A stretch of 64,000 nt of DNA from assembly GCA_002747395.1 (NCBI GenBank), contig PDPE01000036.1, positions 1 through 64,000 of the forward strand, written 5' to 3'. The stretch is from Pseudomonadota bacterium. GTDB taxonomy: Bacteria; Pseudomonadota; Gammaproteobacteria; Pseudomonadales; Oleiphilaceae. The notes under the pieces are model-generated. The model had not been told where the DNA came from, did not search any database, and worked only from the letters and a program-made list of their open reading frames with translations. Both the position numbers and the translations under genes were made by a program. This document shows positions 8,759-17,661 of the stretch, piece by piece (the first letter of the stretch is position 1; the number at the start of each line of letters is the position of its first letter).

Positions 8759-9606
8759 TTCTCTGTGAATCGCAAAAAACAAGCTACGCAGAGGAAATAC
8801 TATGGGGAAATTATTACGTTTACAGGGTGTTTTTTCCTGAACGGGCAACGTTCGGGATACGCATATCGAAAGAGCAGGGTGTTCGCATTGATCAGATTCA
8901 GGGAAGAAAAAATCGTCCTGTTACAACGAATACGCGTGAGGTTGCATTGTCGTCGGGTTGGAGGTGAAATGTGAATCACACCAGGTTGCCTGTGTCGTGT
9001 GTAATCAGGAAGGAGTCCGGCTCACAAAGCAATAGCAGGAGGGTGGTCTACCCACCCGAACCGGGTTATTTTATTATCCTGTTTTTCTACATACTCTTCT
9101 GACCAGAACTCTTCAGGCATTTGCCACTCGAAAACAGTCGCGTCCCAAACAGCGGGTAATCCAGGGTAAAACGGGCTGTCTCCGTATTTGGTTGTGGTCT
9201 CTTTTACTGCCAGTGATGCCTTGATAACTGGCAGGATTGTACAGGGTAGAGACAGTTCTTCCACTATCTCCCTTGCCATTTCCTCTTTTGTGGGTAACGC
9301 AGTATTCAGTTTACCTGCGACCGGCTGCATCCTTTCTTTTATTATTCCGTTTTGCCACTCCTGACGAAGCTCTTTTATCCATTTTCCCTTGCAGGATATA
9401 TGGCAATACCCCACCTTGACCTTTCGGGTCAGTTTGCTTTCCTGCTGATGCTCTCCCTGAGAAACCCACAATTGACAATCTCCCTGTTCAATTTCTTTGA
9501 GAAGATCACTGACATTTTTCAGCTCCCATTTTGAATAATCAATCTTGTGATCTGCAAGGTGGGCTTTCAGTTGTGAAAGGTTATTGATTTGCAGCTTTGA
9601 CTCGAT
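8748..9606. repeat. Right copy of the duplicated PcfJ/Nudix-like segment
   Basis: It begins with the junction sequence also present at 386-418. It then jumps to sequence matching 1548-1712 (PcfJ C-terminus), skips the equivalent of 1713-1857, and continues through the whole Nudix-like gene, ending after ctttgactcgat at 9606. Compared with the left copy, the deletions are complementary: the right copy lost most of PcfJ and kept the Nudix-like gene intact. Confidence 0.75.
8781..8967 (+). pseudogene. PcfJ-like gene remnant (right copy)
   Basis: About 50 residues match the C-terminal PcfJ domain of the gene at 582-1799 almost exactly (YYVYRVFFPERAT, then IDQIQGRKNRP). The N-terminal ~310 codons are absent and the end runs into the intergenic sequence. 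No start codon or ribosome site is plausible, so it is a fragment left by duplication and internal deletion. Confidence 0.75.
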
Positions 9607-9609
9607 CAT
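9022..9609 (-). CDS. Nudix-like protein (intact copy)
   Basis: A 195-residue protein. The first 75 residues (LKAHLxDHKIDYSKW, then LxEIEQGDCQLW) resemble the N-terminal extension of a plant- and bacteria-type Nudix hydrolase group. The middle has MAREIVEELSLP, similar to the REUXEE part of a Nudix box, but the Gly and first Glu of the canonical box are not in register, so catalysis is doubtful. AGGA precedes the ATG at 9609 in the minus-strand reading. The truncated paralogue at 1884-2291 shows it belongs to the duplicated segment. The substrate is unknown and the family call is moderate. Confidence 0.5.
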   Translation of the reverse strand: MIESKLQINNLSQLKAHLADHKIDYSKWELKNVSDLLKEIEQGDCQLWVSQGEHQQESKLTRKVKVGYCHISCKGKWIKELRQEWQNGIIKERMQPVAGKLNTALPTKEEMAREIVEELSLPCTILPVIKASLAVKETTTKYGDSPFYPGLPAVWDATVFEWQMPEEFWSEEYVEKQDNKITRFGWVDHPPAIAL

Positions 9610-9661
9610 ATTGGATTCCTGTCTATCTTACAGCCACGTTTCAGGCTCGATGCCAGGTATT

Positions 9662-10312
9662 TTATTCTGGGTCAAGCTTGTAGGACTCATAATCTTTTTG
9701 CACCGATTCCATGTCAATGTCATCTTTTATGGAAAAAACACCCAGACTATCAACCTTTTTTATTACATCCAGATACTTGAGGACTACGTGATACTGTTGC
9801 CGATTCCAAAAATCGTGAATTAATATATTCAGCTGCTGATTATCATGGCACGACAGAATAATTTTTAATATGCACGCTACTCTAAACCTTCCGTCAACCA
9901 ATACCAAATCTATCGATTTTCTATCAATTGAATCGAAGACACTTGAGGAGTAGGCCGCAAATAAATCAGGGTCGTTACCCGGTTCAGGGTATCCCCAATC
10001 CCCGGTGGGGCCAATATTTACGGGGAATATATGTAACCTTTTATTCTCGGACCGCCTTAAAATAAAATACTTTCGCATGTGACCTATCCACTCCGGACTT
10101 GACTCAACCGTGTATATTTTTGCTTCCGATCTTTGTAGTGCTCGCAAAGTGCTTCCACCCAGCCCAAACTCAAGATAGTTACCGGATTTGCCAATAGCTT
10201 CATCGAAAGCAATTTTCTCATCACGAGACATCACGAATGGATAGAAAAACGGGTGGGGAGAAAGCATGTCTATTCTTTGTATTATGTTCTTTATTATTGC
10301 TCTAAGTGCCAT
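9662..10312 (-). CDS. Class I SAM-dependent methyltransferase-like protein
   Basis: A 216-residue protein with a Rossmann-type glycine motif, YLEFGLGGSTLRAL, at about residues 45-58, an acidic strand end (IYTVESS) 20 residues on, and a VLVDGRFR strand near residue 135. This layout is seen in class I SAM methyltransferase-like proteins encoded with polysaccharide genes. No substrate is evident. AGGAG sits 5-8 bases before the ATG at 10312. It lies on the 3' side of tRNA-Arg, a common place for acquired genes, and upstream of the Nudix-like gene on the same strand. Confidence 0.55.
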   Translation of the reverse strand: MALRAIIKNIIQRIDMLSPHPFFYPFVMSRDEKIAFDEAIGKSGNYLEFGLGGSTLRALQRSEAKIYTVESSPEWIGHMRKYFILRRSENKRLHIFPVNIGPTGDWGYPEPGNDPDLFAAYSSSVFDSIDRKSIDLVLVDGRFRVACILKIILSCHDNQQLNILIHDFWNRQQYHVVLKYLDVIKKVDSLGVFSIKDDIDMESVQKDYESYKLDPE

Positions 10313-10554
10313 TTTGACTCCTGGATAAAAATGATTCGCGTAACAGCCGCTCCGGCGTAACGTACAAAGCGAAGCGGGATCATCCCGTAACGGTACTATT
10401 GGCTATGAAAAGCCAGTGACTAATGATCGGGCAATGGTGTTTTTTCGGGGTGGTGGGCCGGGGTAGCAAAAAATATTGTGCCCCCAGTGTGCCCTCCAGA
10501 TCAATTTTGTTGTTTGCCTTTTGGTTATTTTTGTATGTAAACCCTTGATTTAAT

Positions 10555-10631
10555 TGGCGCTCCGGACAGGATTCGAACCTGTGACCTGCCCCTTAGGAGG
10601 GGGCCGCGCTATCCAGCTGTGCCACCGGAGC
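10555..10631 (-). tRNA. tRNA-Arg (anticodon CCT)
   Basis: Read on the minus strand, the acceptor arm gctccgg pairs with ccggagc. The T arm contains the ggttcgaatcc motif and the anticodon arm is cccc-ctcctaa-gggg, giving anticodon CCT (codon AGG). Discriminator G and an encoded CCA follow at 10558-10555. The mosaic region on its 3' side is consistent with tRNA-Arg as an integration site, but no second copy of the tRNA 3' end was seen in the window. Confidence 0.93.
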
Positions 10632-10986
10632 GTATGCGCTAACTATCTGGCAGGAGGGGTGATAGCCTGTGCTATCGTGCTTTTTGCAATTATGTTTCGT
10701 TATTGTGCGTGGCACTTGCGAAACAAGTCGGGTTTTACTCAAGCCCGGTAATAATAGGAAATGGCGGGGTGAAAATCAACAGATACACCGGGTTGTTTTC
10801 CAGTTTAACCTTAAAAAAACAGTATGTAACTGTATCAAGTTGGGGAAAATGTTTGTTGCAGGATCAGTTATTGGTTCTTCTGTGGTCAGAATTTTTTGGT
10901 TCTTTCCGCTTTTTGTGAACGCTTGCCGCTTTTTTTCTGGCATAATCTGCCAGGTTCATTCTTAAAACCGGAAAACAGGGTGTGTT
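10632..10986. other. Non-coding gap between tRNA-Arg and the arsenosugar operon
   Basis: No credible gene is present; small frames here lack ribosome sites and homology. It should contain the tRNA promoter (minus strand) and the arsS promoter (plus strand), but I could not assign either with correct spacing. Confidence 0.4.
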
Positions 10987-11946
10987 ATGCTTGATACCCG
11001 ACCTATGCTTTTGTTGTCGGATTTTCCTGATGTGCAACGATCCAGACTCACCACTCTTCAAGTGAATCTGGGTTACAAATGTAACCTGAGCTGTACTCAC
11101 TGCCATGTAGCGGCGGGGCCAAACCGTATTGAAATGATGGATCGGCAAACGGCGGATCTTATTCTTGAGTATATTGATTATCATAAGATACAAACACTTG
11201 ATTTGACCGGTGGAGCGCCTGAAATGAACCCCCATTTCAGATATATTGTGACAGAAGCCCGACGTCTCGATGCACATGTGATTGACCGTTGCAACCTGAC
11301 AATCCTGCTTGAGAAAGGGCATGAAGACCTGGTGGATTTTCTGGCGGAAAATCAGGTTGAGGTGGTCGCTTCCCTGCCGTGTTATCTTGAGGAGAATGTG
11401 GATAAGCAGCGTGGCAAGGGTGTGTATGACAAGAGTATCCATGCTTTGCTGAAACTCAATCAGGCCGGTTATGGAAAAGGCAATGAAGAACGCCTTTTAA
11501 GTCTGGTATTTAACCCCGGCGGCCCACAGTTGCCGCCGCCCCAGGCACCTCTTGAAGAAGCCTACAAAAAAGAGCTTGATGCCCGGTTTGGTATTCAGTT
11601 TGATAATCTGTATACCATCACCAATATGCCGATCAGCCGATTTGGCAGTGTACTGTTATCCAAAGGACAGTTTAACGACTATATGCAGTTGCTGAAATCC
11701 TCCTATTCTGAGGGAAATCTGTCCAGTGTGATGTGTAGAACCATGATCAGTATTGACTGGCAGGGGTATGTGTTTGATTGTGATTTTAACCAGATGCTGG
11801 ATTTGCCGCTGAGTATTTCAGATAAACCCCGTGCTCATTTGTCCGATATCCTGAAACAGGATTTGGAGGGGCATTCGATCAAGGTGGCAAACCATTGTTA
11901 TGGATGTACCGCCGGTCAGGGTAGTAGTTGTGGAGGAGCACTTTAG
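10987..11946 (+). CDS. arsS: ArsS-like arsenosugar biosynthesis radical SAM protein
   Basis: A 319-residue radical SAM enzyme of the ArsS family, thought to add the 5'-deoxyadenosyl group to dimethylarsenite on the way to arsenosugars. The [4Fe-4S] motif CNLSCTHC is at about residues 31-38, followed by the SAM-binding LTGGAPEMNP near 77. The family's Cys-rich tail CYGCTAGQGSSCGGAL closes the protein. Cys replaces the selenocysteine used by some ArsS proteins. It begins an operon with two arsenosugar-associated glycosyltransferases. No ArsM arsenite methyltransferase is seen in the window, so methylated arsenic must come from elsewhere. Confidence 0.88.
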   Translation: MLDTRPMLLLSDFPDVQRSRLTTLQVNLGYKCNLSCTHCHVAAGPNRIEMMDRQTADLILEYIDYHKIQTLDLTGGAPEMNPHFRYIVTEARRLDAHVIDRCNLTILLEKGHEDLVDFLAENQVEVVASLPCYLEENVDKQRGKGVYDKSIHALLKLNQAGYGKGNEERLLSLVFNPGGPQLPPPQAPLEEAYKKELDARFGIQFDNLYTITNMPISRFGSVLLSKGQFNDYMQLLKSSYSEGNLSSVMCRTMISIDWQGYVFDCDFNQMLDLPLSISDKPRAHLSDILKQDLEGHSIKVANHCYGCTAGQGSSCGGAL

Positions 11947-11956
11947 TTTCAGGACT

Positions 11957-12685
11957 ATGGATAAAAGCGATTCTTCTGAATCTGTTTGGTTGAGTGTTAT
12001 TATTCCCGTTTTTAATGAGGAAGCCGCTCTGCCGTTAACTCTGTCTTTGTTGGAGCAGGGGTGTACGGACGGGGTGGAAGTAATTGTCGCAGACGGGGGA
12101 AGTACCGATGGTTCCGCCGCTGTGTGCGCGGGGAAATCGGTTCGATGGGTCAATGCTGAAAAAGGGAGAGCGGCGCAGATGAACGCCGGTGCCAATGTGG
12201 CAAAGGGGAGTGTGCTGGTTTTTCTTCATGCAGATACACGAATACCTCCCGGTTTTGTCAGGGAACTCGGTTGTTTTCGTGCATCACACAAGTTCTGGGG
12301 GCGTTTCAATGTTGCTCTGGATGGTAAACACTGGGCGTACCGGTTGATTTCGTTGATGATCAATCAACGTTCGTGCTGTACCGGAATCGCAACTGGCGAC
12401 CAGGCCATTTTTGTCAAGAAGAGTGTTTTTGATATTGTCGGCGGGTTTCCTGACATTCCATTAATGGAGGATGTGGAGTTTTCAGCCCGGTTGTCAGCAT
12501 TGGATTCCCCTTTATGCAGCCGAATGAAAGTCGTCACTTCCAGTCGTCGGTGGGAGAATAATGGCATTGTTAAAACTGTCCTGCTTATGTGGTGGTTACG
12601 TCTACAGTACTTTTTTGGTGTTTCCCCCGAGCGCCTGGCCAAAATATATTACCCGCAGTCTCATGGTTCGATGATCCAACAATGA
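11957..12685 (+). CDS. Arsenosugar-cluster GT2 glycosyltransferase (TIGR04283-type)
   Basis: A 242-residue GT-A fold enzyme: SVIIPVFNEE near the N-terminus, VIVADGGSTDGSA around residue 45, and an HADTR (DXD-like) motif around residue 95. This short GT2 type is habitually encoded beside arsS and a DUF2064 protein. ATG 11957 is used because AGGA lies just upstream; the frame is open further up into arsS but that start has no site. It starts 10 bp after arsS, so it is co-transcribed. Its exact acceptor is not established. Confidence 0.8.
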   Translation: MDKSDSSESVWLSVIIPVFNEEAALPLTLSLLEQGCTDGVEVIVADGGSTDGSAAVCAGKSVRWVNAEKGRAAQMNAGANVAKGSVLVFLHADTRIPPGFVRELGCFRASHKFWGRFNVALDGKHWAYRLISLMINQRSCCTGIATGDQAIFVKKSVFDIVGGFPDIPLMEDVEFSARLSALDSPLCSRMKVVTSSRRWENNGIVKTVLLMWWLRLQYFFGVSPERLAKIYYPQSHGSMIQQ

Positions 12686-12710
12686 TCGACTCTCAAAAAT
12701 CCACCCTCAA

Positions 12711-13400
12711 ATGCAGTGCCAAATGTATACTGATACCTTATTGATGCAGTTTGCGAAAACTCCTGAATCCGGCCGGGTGAAAACCCGTCTGGCCAAAACG
12801 ATGGGGGATGATCTGGCGTTGCGCATTCATTGCCGGTTGGTGTTGGACACCTTGCTTGCCATCCAAGGGAGGTGGCCCCAGCAACTATGGTGGTCTTCTC
12901 ATCCTGATTCACTGGTTCGTCCTGTCCCCGGCTGTGTTGAAGCCACCCTTTCCGAGTTGGATACCCTCTGTATTCGCTACAATATCGGCCGCTTTACCCA
13001 GCAAGGTGCTGACCTGGGGCAGCGGATGGCCCACGCGCTAATCAGCGGGGACAGGCAGCAGGGTAACAGGGTGATCCTTGCAGGTAGTGACTGTCCTGTG
13101 TTGGACGAGAACTATATTGAGTCGGCATTTCGGGCACTGGAAAAATCATCTTATGTGCTGGGCCCTGCTGAAGATGGGGGGTACGTGTTGGTGGGGATAA
13201 ATCGGCGTCTTGTCAGTGACGCTGTTGTGCAGGCTGTGTTTTCCGAAGTCAATTGGGGAACCGGTGAGGTACTTGAGAAAACCCTGGATAACATTCGAAA
13301 TGCCGGATTGGATTACCAGCTTTTGCCCGAGTTATGGGATGTGGATGAAGAGGCAGATTGGCGAAGATTTCAAAAACAGGCTTCGGTGGTTCTTTTCTGA
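12711..13400 (+). CDS. Arsenosugar-cluster DUF2064 transferase (TIGR04282-type)
   Basis: A 229-residue nucleotidyl/glycosyltransferase-like protein of the DUF2064 family. Motifs are FAKTPESGRVKTRLAKT (residues 14-30, nucleotide-binding start), LAGSDCPVL (about 122-130) and GPAEDGGYVLVGI (about 150). These match the third member of arsS-TIGR04283-TIGR04282 operons. An ATG at 12723 is an alternative start; neither has a strong Shine-Dalgarno. It ends the operon, before the hairpin at 13486-13521. Confidence 0.8.
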   Translation: MQCQMYTDTLLMQFAKTPESGRVKTRLAKTMGDDLALRIHCRLVLDTLLAIQGRWPQQLWWSSHPDSLVRPVPGCVEATLSELDTLCIRYNIGRFTQQGADLGQRMAHALISGDRQQGNRVILAGSDCPVLDENYIESAFRALEKSSYVLGPAEDGGYVLVGINRRLVSDAVVQAVFSEVNWGTGEVLEKTLDNIRNAGLDYQLLPELWDVDEEADWRRFQKQASVVLF

Positions 13401-13443
13401 TACCCGCTACCGATCAAACGATCAAATTTTGCACCGGGTGCAC

Positions 13444-13473
13444 CACGATATCCGGTAACACGATATCCGGTAA
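13444..13473. repeat. 15-bp tandem repeat, 2 perfect copies
   Basis: The unit cacgatatccggtaa is repeated exactly, between the arsenosugar operon and the convergent TPR-methyltransferase gene. A smaller 8-bp doublet (cgatcaaa, 13411-13426) precedes it. Confidence 0.85.
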
Positions 13474-13485
13474 ACTGTGATACGG

Positions 13486-13521
13486 GATGCAGAGTGGTAT
13501 TGAGAAATGCCGCTCTGCATC
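13486..13521. terminator. Hairpin between convergent genes, probable terminator
   Basis: gatgcagagtgg and ccgctctgcatc form a 12-bp stem with one mismatch or wobble and a 12-nt loop, between two convergent genes. It lacks a clear T run on either side, so it may be a weak or bidirectional terminator, or only an mRNA-stabilising structure. Confidence 0.45.
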
Positions 13522-13539
13522 TCCTATCACACAAGTATG

Positions 13540-15483
13540 CTAGCCGGACTCAACTTTCGAGTAGACATTAAGTTGCACACCTTCATTGCTCGTCTCAATA
13601 TCTGAAACGGCAACGAGTCCTGTTTTATCAAGTATCGTTTTTATTCGAGCTCTATTATTGCTGTTTTTTCTGAAGAGCATTCGCTTGCATCCCGCAAGTG
13701 AGTAAAACCAGGGTTGTTTGGAAACAAGTTGGTTTGGAGTGTTTACAATCAACTTCACTACCTCCTGCCGCATCTGTCGGATATTCTCTGCGGTTGGAAG
13801 ACGGTGAACCTGTTGCAATTTGTCGACAATCTGCTCCAGTTCCGGAGAGATTTCCACAAATCCGATGCGAATCAGGCCTTGACTGTTCAGTATGCCTTTC
13901 GCTGCAAGAATGATCTCGATGTTGTCACAGTGGGCATCGTGTATTTCGATAACGTCGAAATGGCGTTGCATGTTCTTGATGTCTGAAGCGTTCTCGAAAA
14001 CGGTAAACTCGATATTCGATAACCCCAACTGCCTTGACTGATGAATGGCATAGGCGACATTTTCCTCATTTGTGTCGAGGGCAGTGATGTGCATGTTTTC
14101 AAAGGAACGAGCCAGCCTGACCGCCCTTTCGCCCGAGTCACACCCTATAATCAACATATCGGTTGCATTGTGCCAAAGGCTGCCGGGTACGTTTTCACAG
14201 CCTACTTCATTGCTCAGTGCCTGTGCATAGGACGAGCGGGAGTTGTAGGGAAGGTGTTGCCATCTGGGATAGGCGCTGAAAGTGTAAGAGGAGTCGAACT
14301 CACGTGCGAGCGCCTGGCTGTTTTGTGGCAGAGAGAAGCGGATGGCATGCAGGTCGCATTTGAGATAAAGGTTTTTCTCCAGTAACGATTGCAATCCGGC
14401 AGGCCAGTCGGAAAGATCCATGGCAAGCAGTTTGTAGCTATAGTTTTGTGTATACAACTGCTTGTACATGCTGACTATGATAAGAGCGCCGATAATATCC
14501 GCAGGGTTCCAGTTTGTTTGCACCGTTTCACGGATACAATTATCCAGATCCTCGATAAATTGATTTTCTTCCGGTGAGGTAGTCAGTAAATAGTCGGTTT
14601 TTTCGCTCATCAAGCCGATGCCAATGGCCAGTTTTTGCAATTCGTCACGCAATGCACCGGTTTGTGACACCTCAATGACGATATGCTGTCTTAGCAGGCC
14701 GACGAGTTCTTCCAGATGAATATCATTGACACAACCTGTCGCAAGTACGCTCAGTAGCAACTGATCCTGTGCCAGGGTGTCAATGTCCAGGCGACAGTCT
14801 GAATTGGCGAGGTTGTATTTTTGTTTAATCAATGAGCTGGCAATATTACCCAGTTTCTCATGTTGAAAATCATCCAGAGAGAACAGGTAGAGCAGGTCGT
14901 TCTCCAACTCTTCGTCGTACCGGTCAGCGGTAAGTTGAGAGCAGCTTTCGGCCAGAATACTGCGAGCGGCCTGATTCAGAGCACCTTTTTTCATCAGGGA
15001 ACGATAGCGGAGAAAGGCGCCCAGGTAGTCGCTTTTCAGGTAACAGCATAGTGCGATGGAGGAAAATGCCTGAACATTGGTACTGTCGCGGGAGAGTGCC
15101 TGGTTAAAAAACAGTTCCGCCTGGCTATAGTCTTTTTCGAGCAGGGCGACAAAACCACGGTTGGTCCAGTAGGAGGCTTTTTCCGGATGCTGCCTTATTG
15201 CCGCATCAATCAGTCTCTTTGCTTCCTCAAAGTTTGATTCGTCCAGTGCCATACGCCCCTTGAGATTAAGCGCATCGGAAGAGGAAGGCAGACGTGCCAG
15301 AATAATATCAAGCAACTCGGCCACTTTTTCCCTGGATTGTTGTCGATGAACCCGATCTAAACTGGCGTTGTTGGACATTTGATACCATCGATTTGCGTCG
15401 ATCAACTCACGAGCGGTGGCAGCGTCCATTCCTTCAATGGGTGAAAAATCATCAAATGTATCTAACGCTTGTAAGGCTTGCAT
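13540..15483 (-). CDS. TPR-repeat protein with C-terminal methyltransferase-like domain
   Basis: A 647-residue protein. Residues about 30-170 are tetratricopeptide-like (ALNLKGRMALDESNFEEAKRL, then a NRGF...LLEKDYSQAELFF repeat). A central region of ~200 residues is unassigned. Residues about 440-560 form a Rossmann methyltransferase fold (MLIIGCDSGERAVRLA, ITALDTNEENVAYA, FDVIEIHDAH). ATG 15483 is preferred over the upstream TTG at 15528 because AGGGGAG precedes it. It directly follows a flagellin gene on the same strand, so a role in modifying flagellin or its glycan is likely. The modified residue or sugar is unknown. Confidence 0.6.
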   Translation of the reverse strand: MQALQALDTFDDFSPIEGMDAATARELIDANRWYQMSNNASLDRVHRQQSREKVAELLDIILARLPSSSDALNLKGRMALDESNFEEAKRLIDAAIRQHPEKASYWTNRGFVALLEKDYSQAELFFNQALSRDSTNVQAFSSIALCCYLKSDYLGAFLRYRSLMKKGALNQAARSILAESCSQLTADRYDEELENDLLYLFSLDDFQHEKLGNIASSLIKQKYNLANSDCRLDIDTLAQDQLLLSVLATGCVNDIHLEELVGLLRQHIVIEVSQTGALRDELQKLAIGIGLMSEKTDYLLTTSPEENQFIEDLDNCIRETVQTNWNPADIIGALIIVSMYKQLYTQNYSYKLLAMDLSDWPAGLQSLLEKNLYLKCDLHAIRFSLPQNSQALAREFDSSYTFSAYPRWQHLPYNSRSSYAQALSNEVGCENVPGSLWHNATDMLIIGCDSGERAVRLARSFENMHITALDTNEENVAYAIHQSRQLGLSNIEFTVFENASDIKNMQRHFDVIEIHDAHCDNIEIILAAKGILNSQGLIRIGFVEISPELEQIVDKLQQVHRLPTAENIRQMRQEVVKLIVNTPNQLVSKQPWFYSLAGCKRMLFRKNSNNRARIKTILDKTGLVAVSDIETSNEGVQLNVYSKVESG

Positions 15484-15536
15484 GACCTGCTCCCCTGATT
15501 GGTTACGAATTGGTGTCTCGCTATTCAAACTGGTAA

Positions 15537-17597
15537 TTAGCCCTGAAGTAACTGCAACACTTGCTGTGGCTGACCATTTGCCTGTGCGAGAACAGACAGA
15601 CCGGCCTGTTGCAATACCTGGGTTCGTGACAATTCTGCTGTTTCTGCGGCGAAATCAGCGTCACGTATTCTCGAATTTGCCGCTGCCAGGTTTTCGGAAG
15701 CGATTGCCTGGTTGCTGATGGTGGATTCAAATCTGTTTTGAATGGCACCCAGGTTTGCTCGTTGCAGGTTAATCAGGTTCAATGCGTTGTCTACAGAGTC
15801 CAGGGCGAGCAGGGCTCCGTTGACTGTTGAAATATCAATATCCTGAACGAGTTGGCCACGAACATTGGAACCATAAGTACCCACTTCGAATCCGGCTTCT
15901 TCATTATTTCCGGTGATGGTATCTACCTCGATTTGTCCGGCAGATTGCAGAGTGATGGTACTTTGAGTAGTGTCGGGGTAGGTGGTACCGGTTTGTCCGA
16001 TTCCACCCAGGGTAAGTGAACCCGACAGGTTGTCCAGTGTGATGTTTCTGCCGTCGTCGGCAATGAGTCGATAGGTATCTCCCAGCGATTCGGCTCTGAC
16101 ACCGGTTTGTCCGGCCTTGTTGTTAATCGCAGAGGTAATGGCATTTTGTTTGTCGGCGACTGTGTCAGCGGCGCTGTAACTCAGATTGATAGTGACACCA
16201 TTGATATCGAAACTTCCAGACTCGGCGCTACCCGTAGAAATGCTACCCGCATTGAAAACAGTTGCGTTGACGATGGCGGTGACACCCGTCTGATCCGAAA
16301 CCCGGTTAATTGCTTCCGCCTTTGCAATGGCGCTTGAATCACGAGCGGTACTGGAAGCTGTATCATAGGATTGCAAAGTCGGGCCAACCGGCACGCCGTT
16401 GATGACTATGTCGCCAGTTGACAACGGATTCACGCCTACTTCCTGGCCAATTGCTCCACTGTTACTGCCACTGAAATTTCCTATCGCCAGGCCCGCATTG
16501 GCAATGTTGCCGGTTGTGGTATCCAGATTGATACTGGAGCCATCACTGGATATCAGAGTATATGAACCCACATAGGTCGTAGCGGCGGCAATGCCGGCTG
16601 CTGTCAATTGTGCTGTATCATCGGCGAGCTCTATGTTTCTGCCATCTTCGGCACTCAGGGTAATCCCGGTATCAGGGTTGCCGTTAAACTTGGCAACAAC
16701 GCCGGTTTGTCCTGTGTTCTGGTTGATGACATTGACAATGTTTTGAAGGTTGGCTTCTTTGGTAATAGCGCTATCGGCAGGAATGGTGATAGAAACCGAA
16801 TTGATGACAATCGTGCCATTTGCATTTGCCGCATCGAATGTTGTGGAACCACTGACAGTGGTATTGTTGACCACAGCTTCGACACCTGTCTGTTCGGTCT
16901 TGGTGTTAATTGCAGCCGCTTTTGCAATAGCGGATACTTCCTGTTTTGCACTGGAGAATGCGTCGTCGACACCACTTGACCCGCCGATAGCAATGCCGTT
17001 AATAACCAGATCGCCCGCAGACATTTGAATCGCGGGGTTGGCTGCCCCGCCTTGCGGGTCTGAACTGATACCGTCAGTATTTGATGCACCAAGCTGGTCT
17101 ACCGTTGCGCCGTCTATACCAAAGGTGACACTTTCCCCTTCATTGGCACCAATTTGAAAAGTGACATCCGAAAAGGTACCGTCCAGCAGCTTTGTGCCAT
17201 TGAAATTGGTTTGTTCCGAGATTCGTTGAATCTCCGTCTTAAGCTGGGCCACCTCCTGATTCAGTGCCGCTCTGTCGATATCGCTGTTCGTTGCGTTGGC
17301 GGATTGCAGAGCCAGATCCCTTATTCTCAGCAGTCCTTCGGTCATTGCCCCTAATGCACCCTCTGCAGTCTGAGCCAGAGAAACACCATCACCGGAGTTT
17401 CTGATTGCGACACTCAGGCCGCGCACCTGTGAAGTGAATCGGGTTGAGATGGCAAGCCCGGCAGCATCATCTTTCGCACTGTTAATACGAAGACCGGAGG
17501 AAAGTCTCTGCAGCGCGGTCTGATTCGCAGTCTGGGAAGTGTCCAGATTTCTCTGCGCATTTATTGACGCGATGTTTGTATTAATGATCTGAGGCAT
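15537..17597 (-). CDS. fliC: Flagellin (large, with IN-motif insertions)
   Basis: A 686-residue flagellin. The conserved D0/D1 N-terminus (MPQIINTN..., then [19 protein letters not shown]) and C-terminus ([16 protein letters not shown], ending QVLQLLQG) flank about 370 residues of variable D2/D3. The variable part contains repeated flagellin IN-type segments (GD(L/I)VINGxxxG ... AIAKAxAIN ... QTGVxAxV), at least twice. Such Ser/Thr-rich surface domains are the usual O-glycosylation targets of Maf proteins. It is divergent from the pse genes and differs clearly in sequence from the two flagellins at 54-58 kb. A ribosome site (aagggg) precedes the ATG. Confidence 0.95.
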   Translation of the reverse strand: MPQIINTNIASINAQRNLDTSQTANQTALQRLSSGLRINSAKDDAAGLAISTRFTSQVRGLSVAIRNSGDGVSLAQTAEGALGAMTEGLLRIRDLALQSANATNSDIDRAALNQEVAQLKTEIQRISEQTNFNGTKLLDGTFSDVTFQIGANEGESVTFGIDGATVDQLGASNTDGISSDPQGGAANPAIQMSAGDLVINGIAIGGSSGVDDAFSSAKQEVSAIAKAAAINTKTEQTGVEAVVNNTTVSGSTTFDAANANGTIVINSVSITIPADSAITKEANLQNIVNVINQNTGQTGVVAKFNGNPDTGITLSAEDGRNIELADDTAQLTAAGIAAATTYVGSYTLISSDGSSINLDTTTGNIANAGLAIGNFSGSNSGAIGQEVGVNPLSTGDIVINGVPVGPTLQSYDTASSTARDSSAIAKAEAINRVSDQTGVTAIVNATVFNAGSISTGSAESGSFDINGVTINLSYSAADTVADKQNAITSAINNKAGQTGVRAESLGDTYRLIADDGRNITLDNLSGSLTLGGIGQTGTTYPDTTQSTITLQSAGQIEVDTITGNNEEAGFEVGTYGSNVRGQLVQDIDISTVNGALLALDSVDNALNLINLQRANLGAIQNRFESTISNQAIASENLAAANSRIRDADFAAETAELSRTQVLQQAGLSVLAQANGQPQQVLQLLQG

Positions 17598-17661
17598 AGC
17601 TTTTCCCCTTGCTCTAAAACCGCCGGTGGTTCTGTCTTTGAAACCGGCAACCAGTTAAAAC

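Noticed and set aside
9237..9534. Small plus-strand frames
   Set aside because: Antisense of the Nudix-like gene; no independent support.
10313..10631. Integrative element ending at tRNA-Arg
   Set aside because: No integrase gene and no second copy of the tRNA 3' end could be found in the window, so only a suspicion remains.
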